A stretch of 64,000 nt of DNA from Scalesia atractyloides. Lineage: Eukaryota > Streptophyta > Magnoliopsida > Asterales > Asteraceae. Within the stretch, counting starts at the first letter, position 1, and the number at the start of each line of letters is the position of its first letter. Below are positions 56,707 to 64,000 of the stretch, one piece after another. Where the stretch lies: the NCBI GenBank assembly GCA_947069175.1, contig CAMTDV010000013.1:27469857-27533856 (forward strand), given 5' to 3'. The position numbers and the translations under genes were made by a program. The notes below the pieces were generated by a model. That model was not told the origin of the DNA, ran no database searches, and saw only the letters and a program-made list of their open reading frames with translations.

Positions 56707-57616
56707 ATGGCTTCTGCCCGAAATTAAGCATCAGATGCCAAACTAAATCCATTAGCTTACCTTGTAGATCGCATCCGATCAGTTTTGAGATTGAAGAAAT
56801 GCTCAACAAGATCAAAACAAGGGCATCAGAAGCGGCATCTGAGGACACAATCTGCAGTGGGTTATCCCAGCTGTCAAGTTTGTACAAATGCATGGATGAT
56901 CTCCTAACTTCATCAACCACCCAAGTTTTGATGTCTCGTGAACAAAACAAGAGATGGGTTGATGCGCTCGTAGATGAATCAGTGAGATTCTTGGATATTT
57001 GTGGAAGCATAAGTGATATGTTGTCAGAAACAAAGGGCATGATAGAGAACTTCTTTGTGCTTTATGGAGGAGAAAGGGGGAGATGAGCTTTGAAAACTGC
57101 ATGGAGAAATACAATTGCTTCAGAAAGAAAATGAAAAAAGATGTTAAAATGTTGATTGGAAGTTTGAAGCAAGTTGATAACATGATCAACGGTGGTGGTG
57201 GTGGTTCAGTGGTGGTTGATTCAGATAACCACCAGCTCGTGGCAGTGATCAGGGCAGTAATAGGAGTTTCCGAAGTGACCATTTTGGTTTTTGAGTCTTT
57301 GTTGACGTTCTTCTGTGTTCCAGTTTCCGAAACAAACAGATGGTCACTTGTGGTGTCAAAGTTCTTGCACAAAAGGATCGTGGCATGTGAAGATCAACAA
57401 GAAAATGTGATCGGGAATGAATTCGAAAGAATCGATGCGGCGTTGACAAGATTATGTAAATACGGATCTTCAAGCGAAGTGAGAAATGTGCAGATTGCAC
57501 AATGTAGGTTGGAGAGATTAGGAGCTCAGATGGAAAACATGGAGGGTGGATTAGATAGCATTTTTAGGTGCTTGGTTCGGACCAGAGTTTCACTTCTTAA
57601 TATCATCTCCCAGTAA
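56707..57616 (+). CDS. DUF241 family protein, paralog b, unit 3 (two single-base losses)
   Basis: The ATG context ACCATGGCTTCTGCC is kept, but one C is missing at about 56718 (GCCCGAAA for GCCCCGAAA), so the frame is lost after the fourth codon. A second loss near 57030 (CAGAAACAAAG for CAGAAATCAAAG) follows. Between and after these the reading frame is open: 56799-57030 in one frame and 57083-57616 in the next, ending RTRVSLLNIISQ. Length 910 bp, two short of 912. Substitutions relative to units 1 and 2 are few. If both losses are sequencing errors the gene is intact; if not, the early loss abolishes it. Confidence 0.84.
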
Positions 57617-57778
57617 CAATCAAGCTGTTTGGTTGTTTATTGGTCTTGCATAAGCATCAGAATTTTAGTTGATGTGCTTATGCTTTGGACTCTTTTCTCA
57701 AAAACACATGTACAATGTCGACTAGCATTTGTAGTATGCAAGTATAGATATATAGAATTTTAAATCTGATTATATATA
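57617..57778. other. 3' flank of DUF241b, unit 3
   Basis: Non-coding counterpart of 13391-13555. Confidence 0.4.
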
Positions 57779-58095
57779 TTCTGAGTGTGGTCCTATTAAA
57801 GCTTTGAAAAGCTTGTTTTAAATGCGTTCCAGGCTTCCCATTGTAAAGAAAATCTCATTCATTAATTTTGTTGTGATTAGCAATAAGTGAACCAGTTCTA
57901 ACAGTTCTTGTGTGATTAATCTATGATATTCCAACATTGTGGTACCAGAGAACACTCAAGAGAACCTAAAAGATTACAATGGCCATAGCCAATAGACGCA
58001 ACAATGAAATTGATGAGGAGCTAAGGCCCTCAAACCGGCACCTTACAACTGGATATCATTGCATCGTATACTCTAAAAGACAGTTTATGTTTTGA
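57779..58095 (+). mobile_element. LTR/leader relic with primer-site-like motif, unit 3
   Basis: TGGTACCAGAG at 57940-57950 and ATG at 57979, as in units 1 and 2. Confidence 0.5.
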
Positions 58096-59708
58096 AAACA
58101 TGCAGCAGAAAGTTTACTAAATACGTTAAGTTAATGCAGAGGAAACAACTGGAACTTTCAATTATTATTATGAACACAATAATGCTAACACCCAATCCAC
58201 GAGAAGCCTCACGCACAAGAGAAGACCTTTGCATCTCCTCAAACACTAACCTATAAACAATCGAACATACATGCACAAGTCAACTACACTAAGTGAGTTC
58301 TAACAGTTAGGTTTAATTGATTTAAATTCACATCCAAAATAATTTATTAGAAACACAAGGACTCCAATTCAAAAGACCCAGGAAACCATTTAATGACACC
58401 TCATCTTGGACCAACGTCGACCCAAGCGAGAGACCCAAATCAACCACCCCATCACCAAGACTCATCGTCTTCTTACCCTAATTCCACCAATAACCCAATT
58501 TGTCATTACAACAACCAATTGCCTAGGACCCCACACACTACTATGCAAAATATTCCCAAATACAATACAACAATGGAAACCCGAATCACCACCAAACACG
58601 TTTTGTACACACTTTACCCACAATTTTCATCTAATGCAAGCATGTAAGTCACATAAGATGGAAATCCCTAACACATCAAATCACAAAGATGTGGTCGGAA
58701 CCCATCACCACCATAAAGATAAAAGGATACTAGGACATCACCGACAACCACTTACATTGATTAACCTAATCCCTCATTTGCAACATCCAACCCCCCTCAT
58801 ATCTCGTTACCACTGGTAGGTAACGACTACCCGAACATGTCGACAACCACATATGTCAAAGGCTCACACCTCTAATAACCCATGTGAAACGACACCCATA
58901 TAATGTCTAGAACATCATCCTCGTCACAATATTGTGGATTAACCATGCGCCTCTTATAATCTTCTTCCATGTCCCTTGTACCTCTAAGGACACAGATATT
59001 TGTTTACATATACATCCCCATTGGCGTATAATCTGCAATACCCATATTTAAATATAGTACCTTGACACACTTACATTTCTATCCTTTCACCCTCTTGGCA
59101 CGAAACAACTTTAGGACTCTCAACAATCAAAGTCCTAACTAACACAAGTCATGCAACAAACATCAACCTATAACAACATCACACACTACCCATTTAACCA
59201 ACCTGTGATTCTCAGATTTAGGATTATACATCCCAATCGGTAAAAGCCCAACCAGGACTACACCCACGCAGTGCTAATTCTAGTAACTTTTTTGAAAATC
59301 CAGATTCATTAGAAAACGTTTAGAAGAAAATATATTCATAAAACTTGTCATTTAGTGCAAAACACGTAAACGTATGTATGCTAGCTAGAAACATGTAAAA
59401 AAGAGAATAAGAACTCACTTGATGTAATAACACTTCTCCACAAACTGCACATCCTCGCACATGTAGCCAATCACCGAATCTATCATCAAACGAACATGGT
59501 TACTACAAATTTTGATCTATAACCACACACACTAAACCTAAAGATATGAACTCCTGTTTAATGCTAGGCTTTAGCTATTACAACTAGAGTGTATCCGTGC
59601 ACGTCCCCCCCCCCCATCGACTCATGCAAGTTAACCTTCACAACACCCAAACTCTCATTTAAACCGCCATTACCACACCAAGTTCCATGCAAACAGTCCA
59701 TCGGGTCA
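58096..59708. other. Unassigned A/C-rich stretch, unit 3
   Basis: Counterpart of 13870-15517 without a gene. Near 58890 about 34 bp present in units 1 and 2 (around CATCTCGTGGATGC) are missing. A run of about twelve C occurs near 59606. Confidence 0.4.
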
Positions 59709-59713
59709 CCCGA
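59709..59713 (+). other. Empty insertion site of the gypsy element, unit 3
   Basis: GGTCACCCGAGACCTG is continuous here, with CCCGA once. In units 1 and 2 the same sequence is split, with CCCGA duplicated around a solo LTR or a full element. Confidence 0.92.
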
Positions 59714-60438
59714 GACCTGTTTCAATTTGTATCTCAAAACTGAAACCCCTACATGTAAAACCCACTTCATGCAAACCCAAATCGCCATCGTAGCCATCCA
59801 GTACCACCACTATCTCCATCATCACCACCAAATGTTACCTCATTCACCACTCGACACTACCACCATGGTGATCGTCACCGCCAAACACCACCAATGTAAC
59901 CACCTAGTTATTTGACCTAAGAAGACCCGTATGGACCTAACTACTCACAGTAACCCTCCATGCCCTTGATTACCATCCATGTAGAAATCCTAGCACCACC
60001 GTAGCTTTCACGGTCCCATGCCCTAACTCAAAACCGGAACTAGGTCACCCAAGACCCAACCGACCCAAACGAGTAGTGTCACAGCCACACAACAGTGCCG
60101 GCGACAGCATGGCTGTCGTAGGTGGCCTGTGTTGAAGATCAAATAAGTGATGAAACGTGATGTGCCACATGCTACACACAACGTATTTACGTCCTTGATT
60201 AATAATCAATAAGCATGAAACGTAATCAGGATTACCTGGAATCAATTGGAGATCAAAACTTGAAAAGTCAATTCTCTATCCCTTTGTCCTTCCTTTGGTC
60301 GTCGTGAACTCCGTGGATAACCTTATGTTTATATAGGGTTTAGCTTGGTGATTTAAGTTACCAAGTTTCACCTAGGTCCGTCATAATCTCCTCTCTAGCA
60401 CCTTGATCCCAAAGCTATGTATTTCGTCTTTCATTTAG
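59714..60438. other. Unassigned stretch right of the empty site, unit 3
   Basis: Counterpart of 18199-18918, with ACC/CAC-rich compositional frames and no gene. Confidence 0.4.
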
Positions 60439-60879
60439 GTGCAGTTTGTTTTCAAAGAGGTAAAATGTCTGCAGTCTACAAACCACATCTGCAGACATGT
60501 GTAGAAGAAGAGGTGGACCAAACCTCTGCAGTCTGCAAGAAGAAGACTGTTTGTTTTTTAACGTATGTAGATTTCTAAAATAAATTGGTGGTGGTGTATG
60601 GACGGTGGTGGTGGTAGAATGAGGAGGTGGGGGTGGGTGGTGGTTGTGGACGGTGGGTGGTGGTAGTGGACAGTGGTGGTAGACGGTGGTGGTGGTGATG
60701 GATGGTGGTGGGTGGTGGATGGTAGTGGGTGGTGGACGTGGTGGTGTACGGTGGTGGTGGTGTTCAATCCTCTGTAGACCTTAGAAGATCTTTAAAGTGG
60801 TTGGGCTAAGTCTACACCAAGAAGAGCTCATGCAGACATATTTTTAATGAAACGTCTTCGAAAAACAAACAGTTTGTAG
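60439..60879. mobile_element. TIR element (MITE-like) with GGT microsatellite, unit 3
   Basis: Same inverted ends as the unit 1 copy. The internal GGT tract is at 60586-60762. Confidence 0.55.
60586..60762 (+). repeat. Imperfect (GGT)n microsatellite, unit 3
   Basis: Slightly longer than in units 1 and 2, with an added GACGTGGTGGTGTACGGTGG segment. The H/T/P-rich minus-strand frame here is an artefact. Confidence 0.9.
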
Positions 60880-61467
60880 ATGACAATGTTTGTGCATAGT
60901 CTACGCGGCACAAACATAAGAGCCTGCGCAAATTTTTTATAGAAAAAACAAGCACCACTTTAATTACATTCGGTCCCATCAAGTCCGTTAAATCATAACT
61001 AACACGTTTAACATTAGTTGCCACCTTTGTTATTGCAATTCTCTTTGAAATATTTCATTAGAATATTTTAATGGTAGAATTCGAGATGTTACACGGCCCA
61101 TGACTAGCAGATGAAAAGGTCTCGACGAGCCGGGTCTTTTGGCTAACCGCCAAGGGCCAACTATTAGACCCAAAATCCTAGATTAAAGGCTCCATTTTCA
61201 ACGGTTAAGATTTTCCCAAATAAATCAATCTTTGATACTATCCTTTTTAGCCGCAATAAGCATATTGAATCAATTTATGCATCTTTAATTAATATCAAAT
61301 GTCAATAATTGTTGGTCAATTTGTAATTTCAAATTTTTGGTGAAAACTCCCTATAAGAATGGCACCCGTTTTATTGGTTTACTGTTCAAAATTTATCTAA
61401 TACCTTTGAGAATTACATTTTTATTTGTTTATACTCTTTGTCTGAAAACAACCAGAACAAGAACAAC
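60880..61467. other. Non-coding stretch before the copia gag relic, unit 3
   Basis: Counterpart of 19349-19951; no gene. Some 15 bp (around AACCTACTAATTTAG) are missing near 61342 relative to unit 1. Confidence 0.4.
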
Positions 61468-62122
61468 ATGGCAGATTAGAACAACGTGACAGGTTGTTCT
61501 AGTAAAATTGGTGATTTGACTTCGTATCATTGTTCAGTGCTAAACACAATAAATTACATATATTATGCAATCAAGATGAAGTCTTTAACTAATACCAAAG
61601 GTCTTTCGAGATGCCATAAAACCACCGCAGGAGTTGACATGGATGTCAAGCTTCAGAAGAAGGTAAGAGGCTTCACCCTCCAAGCATTGCTGGGAGGATA
61701 TACTATTGAAAGTAGTTGGGCACATGGATGTAAAGGATGTTTGGGAAGTTCTGAGAGTTCGATACTTTGGAGCTGACAAGTAACAACAGGCTCGGATTGA
61801 AACTCAGATTCGAGAGTTTGAATTACTGAGCATGAAGGAGTCTGACAACATTAATGATTTTGCAAGCACGGATGATGGGGTTGTGTCCAAGTTTCGAACA
61901 CTTGAAAGCACCATCGAAGAGAAGATCATAGTGAAGAAGTTGTTGAGTGCCGCACTTACCCGATTTTTCAAAATTGTTGCTACAATTGAAAAGGATTTTG
62001 ATTTGAATGCTATGTCATTTGCAGAAATTATCGGACGCCTCAAAACTTATGATGAACATGTTAAACCTCTTGAAGTTGTAAAGAATACATCTAGTTATTT
62101 GATTCTAATCATAGCAGAATGA
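61468..62122 (+). pseudogene. Copia-type gag (UBN2-like) relic, unit 3
   Basis: Same early stop codon as the other copies. One-base differences near 61626 and 61710 change the first part into a different 96-codon frame (61486-61776). The last 96 codons from 61832 are open and nearly identical to units 1 and 2. Only the gag part is present. Confidence 0.8.
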
Positions 62123-62133
62123 TACGATAGGTA

Positions 62134-63243
62134 TGTCACACCCCGTCCGAGGCAGAAATGCGAGGCGCAGCCACGAAATGGTAGGATAGGTATGTCACAC
62201 CCCGCCCGAGGCAGAAATGCGAGGCGCGGCCACGAAAGGTTTTCATAGCAATTCAATTAGCAAACGTCTATATGATTTAATATAAACCAATGAGGCCAAA
62301 TATATTACTTAAAATGAATCAGTTTACAAAAACCATAGTAATTTAGTTTGAGTACATGAACCGACCAAACATAAAGTTTCACAAAATACGTAAACAAAGT
62401 TAAAATTTTATAAATAAGGCTTTGGCCCATATATCTTGTACCAGGGTAGAAAATATAGGGTAAACCCTCAAAATGGCATCGTTCCTTGCAATCCTAACAC
62501 TTTACTTCCTAACCATGCAATGCCGCTGATTTCCCTAAAATGCATGTTAGTAAAATGTCAACATAATAATGTCACTGAGTTCACCGGTTTTTCTTGACAC
62601 AAATGACTCTTGAAAACATTTGATAAACCTTTGAATAAACCGATATACATAATGTCCCTCAAATTTGTTGATCAATTAATGTTTTGCAAGGAGATCAACG
62701 TATGTGTCAACATAAGCTAGTAACCAAAGCTTGACAATGTTCCATCGTACCGAGCCACTAAATTCAACTAATGCGTGACTAGGGACACAAAAGCACTCCC
62801 ACAGGTTCTTGGGGACCAGGAGTGGGGATTGCCAATGGGGTTTGCCAATACCCAGTTGATCTATCAAATTGTTCCTCGGTTCGTGATGTGACTAATGGCT
62901 ACTAAAATGAATATCCCCCGGGTGCTTTACCCCGAGAGCAATAACTACCACTTATACACACATAAATGATCTAGTTGATTTCATTCCCTAACTATCATAC
63001 CAATTAAGCAACATGTATTTCCCCTAGTTTAAAAAGTAAATATAATTAAAAGGGTCGTGAGTCTCTTAACTTGCGTTCCGTACAATGCTAGCGATCATTG
63101 TCCAATGTAATATCTCCGACCTACAAGTGTCCTAATTGACACTAAGGTCTAATCATTTGTTTTGTGTGCAAGTCTTTCACCATTCGTGTTAAGACTTAAT
63201 GTTTTTCGGTTCAAAAAACGCTTATTTGTTTAGACATTTTGGT
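62134..63243 (+). mobile_element. LTR (TGTCACACC family), unit 3
   Basis: Counterpart of 20618-21720 with a clean duplicated start (TGTCACACCCCGTCCGAGGC, then TGTCACACCCCGCCCGAGGC). Confidence 0.6.
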
Positions 63244-63597
63244 GGGTGATTATCCGGATGTTTATACATGTATCCTATCACATATATACATATATACACA
63301 CACACATATATATACACACACCATTGTTTGTATCGTGTCTGGGGCCTAGCCCTTTGTATATGTTCGTGTCGACACACAATTGATTCAATTAAAAAATATA
63401 TTTTTTTTATATTAAAATATACTATTTCTATCTTCTGAAATATCGTTTCACCAAATCGGTAAGTCAAACAAAATATATATATCCTTTGATATAAACATAT
63501 TTTCTAAGTTTACGTTGTCTATATCAAAAAAAAAAACAAAACTTGTACTTCACATGTGTATTATGTGATTATAATTAGCTTTTTAATTTAGTATATC
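63244..63597. other. AT-rich stretch with CA/TA repeat, unit 3
   Basis: Carries the long CACACACACATATATATACAC run shared with unit 2. No gene. Confidence 0.45.
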
Positions 63598-63952
63598 TTT
63601 TAGGGTTAGGTTTCTTAGAGGTTTAGGATTAGATTTTTTGGTGTGGGGGGATGGGGGTTTAGTTTTTGGGGTGGTGCGGGTGGGGGGTTTAGGTTTTTGA
63701 GGTGTGTGGGTGGGGGGTTTAGGTTTTTTTGGGGTTTATGTTTAAGGTTTAGTTTTAGGTTTTTTTTTTCCGAATGTGGGGGTGGGGGTTGGGGGGGGGG
63801 GGCGGTTTAGGTTTTTTGGGGGTGGGGGAGGTTTAGCCTTTCATTGGGAGTGGGATGGTAGATTTAGGATTTTGGTGGGTGGGGGTGGAGGTTCTAGGTT
63901 TTTGGTGTGTGGGGGGTTTAGATTTTTGGAGGGTGTCGGTGAGGGGTGGGTT
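63598..63952 (+). repeat. G-rich telomere-like degenerate repeat, unit 3
   Basis: Counterpart of 22062-22400. An uninterrupted run of ten or more G occurs near 63792. The G/F-rich 60-codon frame at 63776 is an artefact. Confidence 0.65.
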
Positions 63953-64000
63953 AGATGATTTAGCCTTTTTCGTATTATTGTACATGTGTAGTAAAACCCT

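Larger units (their letters stand above)
48661..64000 (+). repeat. Tandem segmental duplication, unit 3 (partial, runs off the window)
   Basis: It has the same order of parts as units 1 and 2, but with no LTR insertion at the shared target (59709-59713). The window ends inside the sequence after the G-rich tract. The orphan promoter and right junction seen in units 1 and 2 would lie just beyond position 64000. Confidence 0.9.

Overview
This window looks like nuclear DNA of a flowering plant. It is AT-rich and dominated by plant transposable elements: long terminal repeat (LTR) elements of Ty3/gypsy and Ty1/copia type, MITE-like elements and microsatellites. The only non-transposon coding sequences are intron-less genes of the plant-specific DUF241 (Pfam PF03087) family. 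The TGTCACACC-type LTR ends and the style of the gag and integrase suggest Asteraceae, but that is an inference from memory.

Layout. Positions 1-4435 are single-copy, gene-free and MITE-rich, including a roughly 630-bp foldback. From 4436 on, the window is a tandem segmental duplication in direct orientation: unit 1 at 4436-23035, unit 2 at 23036-48660, and unit 3 from 48661 past the window end. Each unit carries the same parts in the same order: a truncated LTR, an AT-rich stretch, a TIR element holding a GGTCGAAACG-type minisatellite, gene DUF241a, a small retroposed insert with target-site duplication and poly-A, gene DUF241b, an LTR/leader relic, a retrotransposon insertion site, a second TIR element with a GGT microsatellite, a copia-type gag relic, a second LTR in the opposite orientation to the first, a G-rich telomere-like tract, and the promoter-like remnant of a third DUF241 gene cut off at the unit junction.

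The clearest result is that one insertion site occurs in three states. Unit 3 has the empty target (CCCGA once, 59709-59713). Unit 2 has a full LTR-internal-LTR gypsy element (34189-43806, minus strand, CCCGA on both sides, tRNA-iMet-type primer site). Unit 1 has a solo LTR (15523-18193) with the same flanking CCCGA. The element has gag and integrase but no recognisable protease, reverse transcriptase or RNase H, so it could not move by itself.

The two DUF241 genes are diverged paralogs, each of 304 codons (303 residues plus stop) when compared across copies. All six copies have at least one frame disruption. Most are single missing bases, often in short runs and different in each copy, which points at least partly to consensus error in the assembly. 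An 11-bp loss between direct repeats in DUF241b of unit 1 looks like a genuine mutation. Apart from the DUF241 genes no host gene was recognised; no functional tRNA, rRNA or CRISPR was found.
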